Shown here piece by piece: positions 51,317-60,306 of a stretch of DNA of 64,000 nucleotides. Position numbers and translations under genes: made by a program. Origin of the DNA: Paracoccaceae bacterium (GTDB lineage Bacteria > Pseudomonadota > Alphaproteobacteria > Rhodobacterales > Rhodobacteraceae). The stretch lies in NCBI GenBank assembly GCA_002708925.1, contig PAPN01000001.1, positions 1 to 64,000 of the forward strand, read 5' to 3'. The stretch's first letter is position 1, and the number at the start of each line of letters is the position of its first letter. The notes beneath the pieces were generated by a model. That model was not told where the DNA came from. It was given only the letters and a program-made list of their open reading frames with translations, and searched no databases.

Positions 51317-51488
51317 CCTTTTGCGGGGCACCGTTGCGCTGATTTATGCCAAAAAACTGACCGTCCAGTATAAATACAACGGTTTTCAAACGCTCTTTTC
51401 AACGCTCCGCCCCCCGCAGCTGCCGCAAGGTCAACTTCGCGATACACCCCTCCCGCGTACCACGTCGCAAAAAATCCAACAGAGCCGT

Positions 51489-51516
51489 GAACCTCCGGGC
51501 CGTTTCCGGGGACTAA
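51489..51516 (+). promoter_or_regulatory. ECF-type promoter 3, sigma factor gene
   Basis: GTGAACCT at 51487-51494, then ACTAA at 51512-51516, same 18-base spacing. 29 bases before the sigma ATG; suggests autoregulation. Confidence 0.6.
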
Positions 51517-51545
51517 CGCTTAAGGACGAGGTTAGAGACCCCACA

Positions 51546-52151
51546 ATGCGAAAGCCAAAGCTAATATCGAGAAAGGGCACTGCGGCCAGCGCACCGACTG
51601 ACGATGCGCTGCTGGCGGCAATCGCCCAAAGCGACATCACCGCCTTCGAACAGTTGCACCGCAAGTATTTCCCCAAGCTGATGCATTTTGCCCGGCGCAT
51701 CACGTCGAATTCCGAAATTGCCGAAGAGGTCGCCAATGACGTGCTGATGACCGTCTGGCGCACCGCCGGTCGGTTTGAAGGGCGCTCAAAGCCCTCGACC
51801 TGGATCTTCGGTATCGCCTATCGTGTGGCGATGAAGCAGCGTGGCCGTAATGAACGCCACGCCGGCAATATCGAACTGGACGAAGGTCTGGTCGCGGATG
51901 GCATCGACACCGAACAGACGGTTATCCGCAGCCGAGATCTGGCACGCGCCATGGCGCAGCTCAAACCCGAGCAGCGCGCCGTGGTCGAGCTGACCTATTT
52001 CAACGGCTATCTCTATACCGAGATCGCCGAAATCCTGGACTGCCCGGTGGGCACCGTAAAGACGCGGATGATGACCGCGCGGCGGCACCTGCGGAAAATC
52101 CTCAACGAAGGCGAAGAAGTGACGGCCCCCAATGAGCATAAAGTTGCCTGA
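51546..52151 (+). CDS. ECF sigma-70 family sigma factor
   Basis: 201 residues with the two usual regions: sigma2 (LHRKYFPKLMHFARRITSNSEIAEEVANDVLMTVW, ~40-75) and sigma4 (LKPEQRAVVELTYFNGYLYTEIAEILDCPVGTVKTRMMTARRHLRK, ~140-185), with no sigma3. It is the first gene of an operon with the anti-sigma, protease and pseudo-caspase genes and overlaps the anti-sigma by 20 bases. Ribosome-binding site weak (GAGG 14 bases upstream). Its own promoter bears the motif shared with two neighbours. Confidence 0.85.
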   Translation: MRKPKLISRKGTAASAPTDDALLAAIAQSDITAFEQLHRKYFPKLMHFARRITSNSEIAEEVANDVLMTVWRTAGRFEGRSKPSTWIFGIAYRVAMKQRGRNERHAGNIELDEGLVADGIDTEQTVIRSRDLARAMAQLKPEQRAVVELTYFNGYLYTEIAEILDCPVGTVKTRMMTARRHLRKILNEGEEVTAPNEHKVA

Positions 52152-52776
52152 ATCCACCGACTCCGGCGCGCCGGAAGATACCGATACCATTCGGGAACTC
52201 ATTCCCTGGTACGTGAACGGAACCTTGCCCGAGGATGAGACGCGTCTTGTCGAGGATGCGGCCAGGGCCGACCCCGGTATCGCCCGCGAAATCAGCCAGC
52301 AACGCACCCTCGCTAAGAAGGTCGCGACCGAAGACCCTTTTGACGTGCCCCTCGAACGCAGCTGGGAAAACCTGCGGGCCCAGGCATTGGCCGACATTGC
52401 CGCCCGCAGCCCCGCCACCCCCTGGTATCGGCGGTTGCTTAGCCGGATCGAGGGGCGCATTGTTTCGGCCATCGGTGCCGCGGCCCTGGCCTGCGCTGCG
52501 CTTGTCCTGGTGGTGCAGATACAGGGGCCGGGGAACGACGACTTCATCACCCTGACCGCCCCGCCCGACGGAACCGAGCAGGTGATCAAATTCCAGCCCA
52601 GCGGACAGCCCGATGCCAAGGCTCTTGCCGCTTTGGGTGTTCTGTCCATCCATGGCCCGTCCGAATCCGGGGTCTACACCGCGCTGGTGGCCGAAGATGC
52701 CGATATCGCGGCCATCGCCCGTGCCATGATGGCCCGCGAGGATATTCTCTTTGCCGCGCCCGAGGGCAGCCAATGA
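52132..52776 (+). CDS. Membrane anti-sigma factor
   Basis: 214 residues. N-terminal cytoplasmic region with ELIPWYVNGTLPEDE, like the zinc-finger anti-sigma helix but without the H-x3-C-x2-C metal site; one membrane span at ~110-130 (AIGAAALACAALVLVVQIQG); a periplasmic domain ending in AMMAREDILFAAPEG. It overlaps sigma and protease genes at both ends. It should hold the sigma factor until a periplasmic signal releases it (family knowledge). Confidence 0.75.
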   Translation: MSIKLPESTDSGAPEDTDTIRELIPWYVNGTLPEDETRLVEDAARADPGIAREISQQRTLAKKVATEDPFDVPLERSWENLRAQALADIAARSPATPWYRRLLSRIEGRIVSAIGAAALACAALVLVVQIQGPGNDDFITLTAPPDGTEQVIKFQPSGQPDAKALAALGVLSIHGPSESGVYTALVAEDADIAAIARAMMAREDILFAAPEGSQ

Positions 52777-53915
52777 CCCGCGTTATCCTGCTGTTCGTGG
52801 CCCTGCTGGCCGGTTTTCTGTCTCGGCCCGCGCAGGCGCAGGACTGGCGGCTGGTGGATGCCAACGCCATCTCTCCCGGTGCTTATATCGTGCTGACCAT
52901 CCCTACAGATACGCCCGAGACCCTGACCGCGGTCGCCGCCGCCCTGTCCGAAGACTATGACATTCCGCTGACCGCCGAATGGCCGCTGAATTCCATTTCT
53001 GTCCTCTGCCTTGTCTATGATGCCAGCGCCAGCCCCGATATCGAAGCGCTGCTGACCGCGCTGCGGCTGGATACCCGTGTTCGCACCGCGCAGCGCGTCC
53101 GGGGCTATTCCGTTTCCAGCAGCCAGGGGGCCCGCTCGCTCTTGCCGGCGCAATGGGCGATGCACCGGATGAATGTTCTGGCCGCTCATGCCGCCAGCAC
53201 CGGCGCAGGTGTGCGTGTCGGTATCGTCGATAGCGCCATCGACCGGACCCACCCCGACCTGAGCCACCGCATGGCCGACACCCGTGATTTTGTCTCGGTC
53301 ATCGCCACCCAACAGGCCGAGGATCACGGCACAGCCGTCGCCGGTGTGATCGGCGCCGACGCGCAACAGACCGGCCTTTTGGGTGTTGCTCCGGGCTCGG
53401 AGATGGTGGGGCTGCGTGCCTGCTGGCAAACCGACACTGGCGGGCAATGCAACAGTTTTTCGCTGGCCCGTGCAGTAAATTTCGCCATCCTCAATGGCAT
53501 TGACGTGCTTAACATGTCCCTCGGCGGACCGGACGATCCGCTGCTGACCGAGCTGATCGAGGCCGCAATGGCCAAGGATATGGTCGTCGTGGCCGCCGCT
53601 GGCGAAACCGAGGAAACCGTGTTTCCCGCATCGCTGCCTGGCGTGATCGCGGCGGGCCGGGCCGGGCCGGGGCGCATCCCCGCGCCGATGACCGACATCC
53701 TCAGCACTGCGCCGGGCGAAAGCCACCGCTATGTCTCGGGCTCTTCTATCGCGACGGCCCATGTGTCCGGTGTCGCTGCGCTGGTGCTGGCGGGTAATCC
53801 CGACATGCCCACGGCCGATGTGGGGCCGCGCCTTCTGTCTGCGGTGGACGACGCCCCGCAGGGCCCAATGCTGGATGCCTGCCGCGCCGTTCTGGGCAAG
53901 GAGTGCGCAGAATGA
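52773..53915 (+). CDS. Subtilisin-like (S8) periplasmic protease, oxyanion position altered
   Basis: 380 residues. Signal peptide to ~23 (ILLFVALLAGFLSRPAQA). Catalytic triad: Asp153 (VGIVDSAID), His185 (AEDHGTAVAG), Ser325 (SGSSIATAHVSG). The oxyanion Asn normally in AAGN is Glu278 here (VVAAAGETE), so activity may be reduced or modified. It lies between the anti-sigma factor and pseudo-caspase, overlapping both by 4 bases. Periplasmic proteolysis of the anti-sigma factor or its domain is the simplest guess. Confidence 0.8.
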   Translation: MTRVILLFVALLAGFLSRPAQAQDWRLVDANAISPGAYIVLTIPTDTPETLTAVAAALSEDYDIPLTAEWPLNSISVLCLVYDASASPDIEALLTALRLDTRVRTAQRVRGYSVSSSQGARSLLPAQWAMHRMNVLAAHAASTGAGVRVGIVDSAIDRTHPDLSHRMADTRDFVSVIATQQAEDHGTAVAGVIGADAQQTGLLGVAPGSEMVGLRACWQTDTGGQCNSFSLARAVNFAILNGIDVLNMSLGGPDDPLLTELIEAAMAKDMVVVAAAGETEETVFPASLPGVIAAGRAGPGRIPAPMTDILSTAPGESHRYVSGSSIATAHVSGVAALVLAGNPDMPTADVGPRLLSAVDDAPQGPMLDACRAVLGKECAE

Positions 53916-54901
53916 AGCCAATCACGATCCTGCTCCGCGCCCTTGTGCTGATCGCTCTTGGCCTGCCGTCTTTGGCTCAGGCTCAGGACGACCTGCGCAT
54001 CATCGCCCTGCTCGTTACCGCGGGCGCGGCGCCTGAACGGGCCGATCAGATGGCCGAGAGCCTGACCCGGATCGACGCAGAAACGCTGCGGGTGACAGAC
54101 CCCAGCAATGCCGCCCTGCGCGCACAGATGCGCCGCTTTGCCAAAGAGGCCGAACAGTCCGACGCGGCCATCGTCTTTATTGATATGCCGATGGTATCCT
54201 TTGAAGACCGGAGCTTTGTTCTGCCCACCGGCGCAGGGCTAGGCCGGCCGACAGATCTGTTCACACAGGCGGTGCCGCTGCGGGCCTTTTCGCGGATCAC
54301 AGCCCTGTCCGAACGCGGCGGCGCGGTGATTGTCCTGGGCGCCCCCCCGTCCAGCCCGCTGCCCGAAGGCGTGGCCCCCACCAGCACGGCTCAGGCCGCC
54401 CAGCCCGGCCTGAGCGAGATACTCTTTGTGCCTGCAAATCAGGCCGATCCGCTGCTGCGCGCATTCGATACGCAGATTGGCAATCCGGTCCGTGTCGATC
54501 TGGCGAAAGTGCTGCCCGCCCTGGCCCGCACCCCAGGCGCAACCCTGTCTGCCCCGCCCCCCAGGCCGATCGTTCTGAAGGCCCCCATCCAGGTCAATCC
54601 GCAGCCAAAATCAGTAAGCGCCGTCGCCACGCCCGCCCCCGCACCGGCCCAAACGGCCACTCCCGCCGCTGCCGCCCCCTCTGTGGAAGAGCTTGAAATC
54701 TTGGAGAAATCTCTCTCGCCCGCGATCATCCGGCGATTGCAGCGGGTCTTGCGCAAACTGGGCCATTACCCCGGCCTGATCGACGGGATCGCGGGCAAGC
54801 AAACGCGCTCTGCCATCACCGCATTCCAGGCCGAACGGAGCGAAAAAGAAACCGGATTTCTAACGCCCGGACAGCTAAGCGATCTGCTGGCCCGAACCTG
54901 A
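53912..54901 (+). CDS. Pseudo-caspase-fold protein with C-terminal peptidoglycan-binding domain
   Basis: 329 residues. Signal peptide to ~25 (ALVLIALGLPSLAQA). Residues 84-145 keep the caspase layout (DAAIVFIDMP, RSFVLPTGAGL, DLFTQAVPLRAF, GGAVIVLGAP), but the catalytic His of GHG is replaced (DMP at 91-93) and the DACR Cys is lost (VLGA at 141-144), so it is probably an inactive caspase. A Pro/Ala linker (210-258) leads to a PG_binding_1 domain (270-327: RRLQRVLRKLGHYPGLIDGIAGKQTRSAITAFQ). Likely a periplasmic scaffold or sensor. Overlaps the protease gene by 4 bases. Confidence 0.65.
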   Translation: MKPITILLRALVLIALGLPSLAQAQDDLRIIALLVTAGAAPERADQMAESLTRIDAETLRVTDPSNAALRAQMRRFAKEAEQSDAAIVFIDMPMVSFEDRSFVLPTGAGLGRPTDLFTQAVPLRAFSRITALSERGGAVIVLGAPPSSPLPEGVAPTSTAQAAQPGLSEILFVPANQADPLLRAFDTQIGNPVRVDLAKVLPALARTPGATLSAPPPRPIVLKAPIQVNPQPKSVSAVATPAPAPAQTATPAAAAPSVEELEILEKSLSPAIIRRLQRVLRKLGHYPGLIDGIAGKQTRSAITAFQAERSEKETGFLTPGQLSDLLART

Positions 54902-54931
54902 CAACACAGCATTATGAATGGATAGCCGACG

Positions 54932-55810
54932 ATGGGACTCCGCCTGAAATACAACGCCGTCCTGCTTGCCGCTATGGTCCTGGGGATCGCCGGAGCGGTG
55001 GGGCTAAGCTATGAAACGGTCCAGCAAAGCGCGACCCGAGACGTGGAACGCGAGGCCCGGCTGATGCGCGCCAATGCCAAGGCCGTGCGGGCCTATACGG
55101 TCAAACATATTGACCCGCTGCTGATCGAAGATGGCGCCATCCTGTTTCAACCCGAGGCAGTGACGTCTTTTGCCGCCCGCACCGTGTTTGACACCGTGGG
55201 CGCCGAATTCCCGCAATATACCTACAAAGAAGCCGCGCTGAACCCGACAAACCCCGAAGATCTGCCCACCCCGCTGGAACGGGACATGATCGAACAGTTC
55301 CGATCAGATTCCACCCTGGACCAGCTCTCGGCCGAGATCGAGGATGAGAACGGACGGTTTCTGGCGATGGCCTTCCCCATCGAGATCGAAAACCCCGGCT
55401 GCCTGAACTGCCACTCCACCCCCGACATTGCGCCGCCCGCGATGCTGGATCTTTATGGCAGTGAAAATGGCTTTGGCTGGGAATTTGGCGAAACCGTGGG
55501 CGCGCAGATCATCACCGTGCCGACAACGCTGATCGCCCGGCGCGCCGAAGAAACCGCGCTGCTGGTTGGCTCGGCCTTGCTGGCGGCCTTTGGCCTGGTG
55601 CTGATCCTGACCAATCTGCTGCTGTCTCGGGTTGTGATCCGGCCGGTAAGATACCTTACCGATATGGCCGAGCGCGTGTCCATGGGCGATTTCAGCGTGC
55701 CCGAATCTGCCAGCAAATCGCGGGATGAAATCGGGTCTCTGGCCGGGTCTTTCAACCGGATGCGCCGCAGTCTGGAACGGGCGATGGCGATGCTGGAAAG
55801 CAATGAGTGA
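54932..55810 (+). CDS. Tll0287-like c-type heme membrane sensor with HAMP domain
   Basis: 292 residues. N-terminal span (~8-28), periplasmic region with one heme-attachment motif CLNCH (Cys157, Cys160, His161), second span (~208-232), HAMP domain (~233-285). DUF3365/Tll0287-type domains sense redox or gas through the heme. There is no output domain after the HAMP, and the stop overlaps the kinase gene by 8 bases, so signal may pass to the kinase (inference). Confidence 0.75.
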   Translation: MGLRLKYNAVLLAAMVLGIAGAVGLSYETVQQSATRDVEREARLMRANAKAVRAYTVKHIDPLLIEDGAILFQPEAVTSFAARTVFDTVGAEFPQYTYKEAALNPTNPEDLPTPLERDMIEQFRSDSTLDQLSAEIEDENGRFLAMAFPIEIENPGCLNCHSTPDIAPPAMLDLYGSENGFGWEFGETVGAQIITVPTTLIARRAEETALLVGSALLAAFGLVLILTNLLLSRVVIRPVRYLTDMAERVSMGDFSVPESASKSRDEIGSLAGSFNRMRRSLERAMAMLESNE

Positions 55811-57140
55811 CAAGACCGTCATACGCCACCATGCGCCCATCCGGGTGGGCAAATATCTTCTGCGCGGGAAATTGGGCGAAGGCGCGATGGGGGTGGTCTA
55901 TGATGCGCATGACCCCGACATTGATCGGCCCGTCGCGATCAAAACGGTGCACCGCCACCTGATCGAGGCCGCCGGCGCCGAGGACTGGCTGGAACGCTTC
56001 CCCCGCGAGGCGAAGGCCGCAGGCCGTGTTCTGCACCCCAACCTTGTCACCATCTTCGATTTTCTGGTCCATGACGGGCTGCCCTATCTGGTGATGGAGC
56101 GGCTCGAAGCGTCGTCCACGCTCGAAGACCGGCTGGCCGATCCGCGCGGGCTGCCGCTAGAGGACGTCCGCGACATCGTCGTGCAGATGCTGGACGGGCT
56201 TGACGCTATTCATGAGGTGGGGATCGTTCACCGCGACATGAAGCCGGCCAATGTCATGCTGGCCAGTGCCGGGCGGCTGAAACTGACCGATTTCGGCATT
56301 GCCCGGATCACCAGCGCCGAACGCACCGGCGCGGGCATGATCGGCACCCCCGCCTATATGTCGCCCGAGCAGTTCTCGGGCGGGGATGTCGATGCGCGGG
56401 CGGATATTTATGCCGTCGGTGTCGTGCTTTACGAGATTCTGACCGGAAAGTTGCCCTTTCAGAAAGGCGGGATCGAGGCGGTCATGATGGCAGGCAAGGG
56501 CCAAGCCCCCGCCGCGCCAAGCGCATGGGTTCCCGACCTGCCCTCCGCGCTGGACGATGTGGTTTTGCGGGCACTGAGCGCCGATCCGGCCGGCCGCTTT
56601 GCCAGCGCCGCCGAGATGAAAGCAGCATTTGAAACATCGCTGGCAGGCACCCCCGGCAGCGATGTCACGCTGGTCGCGCGTACCAAGGCCCCGCGCCCGG
56701 CCGCAGGCACGATGATCAGCCGCCTGTCCGGCGCGGCGATGTCAGGGTTGGAACAAAGCCTGGTTGCCCGGATCGGCCCCATGGGCCGCATTCTGGCCCG
56801 CCGCGCCGCGCAGTCCGCCTCCAGCCAGGATGCGCTGATGGAACAGATCCTGTCCGAGGTCTCGGAAGGGTCCGAACGCGAGGATCTGCGCCGCGCCATC
56901 GCCCGGCATCTGTCCAGCAACACAGGCCGCACCGGCACCCCCGCGATCACCCAGGCCGATCTGGCCCATATCATCGCGGCCCTGACCCCCCATCTTGGCC
57001 CCATCGCCGGCACCATGGTGCGCCGCCACGCAAGCAGCGCCAGCTCTGCCGAAGACCTGCTGGAGACGCTGGCCGACACCCTTCCTGACGCGGCCGAGCG
57101 GGCTGATTTCCTGTCTCGCGTCAAACACCGGCACCCCTGA
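55803..57140 (+). CDS. ppkA: PpkA-like serine/threonine protein kinase of T6SS locus
   Basis: 445 residues. Kinase domain 17-270: glycine loop LGEGAMGVVYD, Lys47 (VAIKTV), HRD at 143-145 (VHRDMKPANVML), DFG at 163-165 (LTDFGIAR), and GTPAYMSPEQ. No membrane span; the last ~180 residues are Ala-rich helices. It stands directly before tssA, as PpkA-type kinases often do, and could phosphorylate Fha-type or other T6SS proteins to control secretion (family knowledge). It overlaps the heme-HAMP gene. Confidence 0.8.
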   Translation: MSDKTVIRHHAPIRVGKYLLRGKLGEGAMGVVYDAHDPDIDRPVAIKTVHRHLIEAAGAEDWLERFPREAKAAGRVLHPNLVTIFDFLVHDGLPYLVMERLEASSTLEDRLADPRGLPLEDVRDIVVQMLDGLDAIHEVGIVHRDMKPANVMLASAGRLKLTDFGIARITSAERTGAGMIGTPAYMSPEQFSGGDVDARADIYAVGVVLYEILTGKLPFQKGGIEAVMMAGKGQAPAAPSAWVPDLPSALDDVVLRALSADPAGRFASAAEMKAAFETSLAGTPGSDVTLVARTKAPRPAAGTMISRLSGAAMSGLEQSLVARIGPMGRILARRAAQSASSQDALMEQILSEVSEGSEREDLRRAIARHLSSNTGRTGTPAITQADLAHIIAALTPHLGPIAGTMVRRHASSASSAEDLLETLADTLPDAAERADFLSRVKHRHP

Positions 57141-57151
57141 AAGGACATGAC

Positions 57152-58189
57152 ATGATTGACCTCGACAGCTTGCTCTGCACCATAGACGAGCACGCCCCCA
57201 GCGGCGAGGATCTCGAATATGATCCTGAATTCAATGCGTTAGAAATCGCCAACAAACCAGGCGAGGAACGGGTGATCGGCGACAATGTGATCCCCGCCGA
57301 AGACCCCGATTATGAAAACGTCGCACAGCTGTCGATGTCGCTTCTGGCGCGGTCTCATGACCTGCGGATCGCCGTGATCCTTGCCAATGCAGTGTTGCGC
57401 ACGGGGGATTTTACCGCTTTTGGCGCGGCTTTGCGGTACATCCATGGCTGTCTGGACAGCTATTGGGACAGCGCGCACCCGCAACTGGACGAGGATGACG
57501 GCGACCCGACAATGCGGGTGAACGCGGTGCTGGGCCTGACCGCGCAGGACGGGGTGCTGCGGTCATTGCGGCTGTGTCCCTTGGTCAGCAGCCGGGGCTA
57601 TGGGCAATTCGGGCTGCGGGATATGCAGATTGCCTCGGGCGATCTGAACGTCCCCGAAAGCGAGACACCCAGCGACCCCCAGACCATCGCTGCCGCCTTC
57701 CACGAAACCGATCCCGATGATCTGGCCGCGATGATTGAAACGGCGGATACGGCGCTGGAAACCACGCGGGCGATCTCGGCGATTTTTGACGCGCAGATCG
57801 GCGCTGAAGGGCCCGATCTGTCACCGCTGGAGAAGATGCTTTTCGACATCAAACGCCGCATGTCGGCCCATGGCCCCGCCGATCTGACAATCGACATGGA
57901 AGAGGACGAGGAAACCGCAGACACCGCCCCCTCTGCCCCCAGCCAGATCACCGCGCCCGGTGCGATCACCTCGCCTGCGGATGTGCGCGCCGCGCTGGAC
58001 CGGATCATGGACTATTACCGCCGCTACGAACCCTCCAGCCCGCTGCCTCTGGTGCTGGAACGCGCCAAGCGGCTGGTGGGGGCCGATTTCCTGACCATCG
58101 TGCGCGATTTGGCCCCCGAAGGCATGAGCAACGTAAGAAATGTCGGCGGCATTGAACCAGATGACGATGACGAGGGCACATACGACTAG
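57152..58189 (+). CDS. tssA: T6SS protein TssA (ImpA family)
   Basis: 345 residues. N-terminal ImpA domain (LLCTIDEHAPSGEDLEYDPEFNALE), acidic mid region with DMEEDEETADTAP, and C-terminal ADVRAALDRIMDYYRRYEPSSPLPLVLERAKRLVG, the usual TssA ends. TssA caps and coordinates the sheath and tail tube. 11 bases after the kinase gene. Start follows AAAGGACATG. Confidence 0.88.
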   Translation: MIDLDSLLCTIDEHAPSGEDLEYDPEFNALEIANKPGEERVIGDNVIPAEDPDYENVAQLSMSLLARSHDLRIAVILANAVLRTGDFTAFGAALRYIHGCLDSYWDSAHPQLDEDDGDPTMRVNAVLGLTAQDGVLRSLRLCPLVSSRGYGQFGLRDMQIASGDLNVPESETPSDPQTIAAAFHETDPDDLAAMIETADTALETTRAISAIFDAQIGAEGPDLSPLEKMLFDIKRRMSAHGPADLTIDMEEDEETADTAPSAPSQITAPGAITSPADVRAALDRIMDYYRRYEPSSPLPLVLERAKRLVGADFLTIVRDLAPEGMSNVRNVGGIEPDDDDEGTYD

Positions 58190-58237
58190 GATATGGCCCC
58201 TGTGGGTCGATGACAGTCCATCAAAGAGGAAATGATC

Positions 58238-58756
58238 ATGGCCAGCAGCCAGAAATTCATCGCCCGCAACCGTGCCCCGCGGGTTCAGATCGAATATGAC
58301 GTCGAGGTCTACGGCGCGGAAAAGAGCATCCAGCTTCCGTTTGTGATGGGGGTGCTTTCGAACCTTTCGGGCAAATCCGAAGAACCGCTTCCCGCCGTGG
58401 GGGACCGCAAGTTCCTGGAAATCGACGTGGATAATTTCGACAGCCGGATGAAATCCATCAAGCCACGCGCCGCGTTCAACGTGCCCAATACCTTGACGGG
58501 TGAGGGCAATCTGTCGGTCGATCTGACCTTTGACAGCATGGACGATTTTTCACCCGCAGCCGTGGCCGAAAAGGTCGAGCCGCTGAAAAAACTGCTCCAG
58601 GCGCGAACCGAATTGTCGAATCTCAGCACCTACATGGACGGAAAGACCGGCGCAGAAGAGCTGATGGCCAGGATCATCAACGATCCGGCGCTGCTGAAGG
58701 CTCTGAGCTCTGCGCCCGCAGCCTCAACCGAAACCTCCGCCGAATCCGAGGAATAG
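58238..58756 (+). CDS. tssB: T6SS sheath protein TssB (VipA)
   Basis: 172 residues. Conserved RNRAPRVQIEYDVEVYGAEKSIQLPFVMGVL start, and VDNFDSRMKSIKPR; the C-terminus is short and acidic. TssB with TssC forms the contractile sheath. Start at 58238 chosen because GAGG sits 8 bases upstream; ATG 58232 would be too close to it. Confidence 0.92.
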   Translation: MASSQKFIARNRAPRVQIEYDVEVYGAEKSIQLPFVMGVLSNLSGKSEEPLPAVGDRKFLEIDVDNFDSRMKSIKPRAAFNVPNTLTGEGNLSVDLTFDSMDDFSPAAVAEKVEPLKKLLQARTELSNLSTYMDGKTGAEELMARIINDPALLKALSSAPAASTETSAESEE

Positions 58757-58759
58757 GCC

Positions 58760-60253
58760 ATGACCGAAACAACACACAGCGCAGCCGAGGCGCCGACCGA
58801 AACCCTCTTTGCCAATTCCGACTTCGCGGATCTGCTGCAAAAGGAATTCCGCCCCAAATCCGATCAGGCGCGCACCGCCGTCGAAAGCGCCGTGCGCACG
58901 CTGGCCGAACAGGTGCTGGCCAATGAAACGCTGGTCTCGGACGATGCGTTGCGCTCGATCGAAGCGATTGTCGCCGAGATCGACGCCAAGCTGACCGAGC
59001 AGGTGAACCAGATCATCCATCATGCCGATTATCAGCAACTGGAAAGCGCTTGGCGCGGGCTGCATTTCCTGGTGAACAACTCGGAAACCGACGAGATGCT
59101 GAAGATCCGGGTCATGGACATCTCGAAAAAGGATCTGTCCAAGACGCTGCGCAAATACAAGGGCACCGCCTGGGATCAGTCCCCGCTGTTCAAGAAGCTT
59201 TATGAAGAGGAATACGGCCAGTTCGGCGGCGAGCCCTATGGCTGCCTGATCGGGGATTACCATTTCGATCACAGCCCCAAGGATGTCGAGATTCTGGGCG
59301 AAATGTCCAAGATCGCCGCCGCCGCCCACGCGCCCTTTCTGACCGGCGCGGACCCGGCCCTGATGCAGATGGACGGCTGGGACGAACTGGCCAATCCGCG
59401 CGATCTGACCAAGATTTTCCAAACCCCCGAATATGCCGCCTGGCGGTCCCTGCGTGAAAGCGAAGACGCCCGTTATCTGGGTCTGGCCATGCCGCGTTTT
59501 CTGGGCCGGCACCCCTATGGGGCCAAAACCGACCCGGTGGAAGAATTCGCCTTCGAAGAAGACACCAGCGACACCAATTCCGATCAATACTGCTGGATCA
59601 ACGCGGCCTATGCCATGGCGCGCAACATCAATCGCTCGTTTAGCGAATATGGCTGGTGCAGCCGCATCCGGGGCGTGGAATCGGGCGGCACGGTGGACAA
59701 TCTGCCGACCCACACCTTCCCCTCGGACGATGGCGGGGTGGACATGAAATGCCCCACCGAGATCGCCATTTCGGACCGGCGCGAGTCAGAGCTGGCCAAA
59801 AACGGGCTGATGCCGCTGATCCACCGCAAAAACACCGATACAGCGGCCTTTATCGGCGCGCAGTCGCTGCAAAAGCCGGTGCAATATGACGATCCGGACG
59901 CAACCGCCAATGCCAATCTCTCGGCGCGGCTGCCCTATCTTTTCGCCACCTGCCGCTTTGCGCATTACCTGAAATGTATCGTGCGCGACAAGGTTGGCTC
60001 GTTCTCGGACCGCGAGTCGATGCAGGAATGGCTACAGGACTGGATCAGCAACTACGTTGATTTCAACGAAGAAAATTCTTCGGACGAGGTGAAGGCGCGC
60101 AAACCGCTCGCTTCGGCCGAAGTGGTGGTCGAAGAGGTCGAAGGCAATCCGGGCTACTACAGCTCCAAGTTCTTCCTGCGGCCGCATTACCAGCTTGAAG
60201 GGCTCTCGGTCTCTTTGCGGCTGGTGTCCAAACTGCCCTCGCAGACCGAATAA
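58760..60253 (+). CDS. tssC: T6SS sheath protein TssC (VipB)
   Basis: 497 residues, full length. IIHHADYQQLESAWRGLHFLVNNSETDEMLKIRVMDISKKDL, EEYGQFGGEPYGCLIGDYHFDHSP, and the C-terminal GNPGYYSSKFFLRPHYQLEGLSVSLRLVSKLP are signatures of TssC. It lies 3 bases after tssB. It forms the sheath with TssB. Confidence 0.95.
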   Translation: MTETTHSAAEAPTETLFANSDFADLLQKEFRPKSDQARTAVESAVRTLAEQVLANETLVSDDALRSIEAIVAEIDAKLTEQVNQIIHHADYQQLESAWRGLHFLVNNSETDEMLKIRVMDISKKDLSKTLRKYKGTAWDQSPLFKKLYEEEYGQFGGEPYGCLIGDYHFDHSPKDVEILGEMSKIAAAAHAPFLTGADPALMQMDGWDELANPRDLTKIFQTPEYAAWRSLRESEDARYLGLAMPRFLGRHPYGAKTDPVEEFAFEEDTSDTNSDQYCWINAAYAMARNINRSFSEYGWCSRIRGVESGGTVDNLPTHTFPSDDGGVDMKCPTEIAISDRRESELAKNGLMPLIHRKNTDTAAFIGAQSLQKPVQYDDPDATANANLSARLPYLFATCRFAHYLKCIVRDKVGSFSDRESMQEWLQDWISNYVDFNEENSSDEVKARKPLASAEVVVEEVEGNPGYYSSKFFLRPHYQLEGLSVSLRLVSKLPSQTE

Positions 60254-60306
60254 CCCCCTAACTTTTCCGTCCCGGCGGGGCGACGACCTGATGAAAGGAA
60301 CATCCA

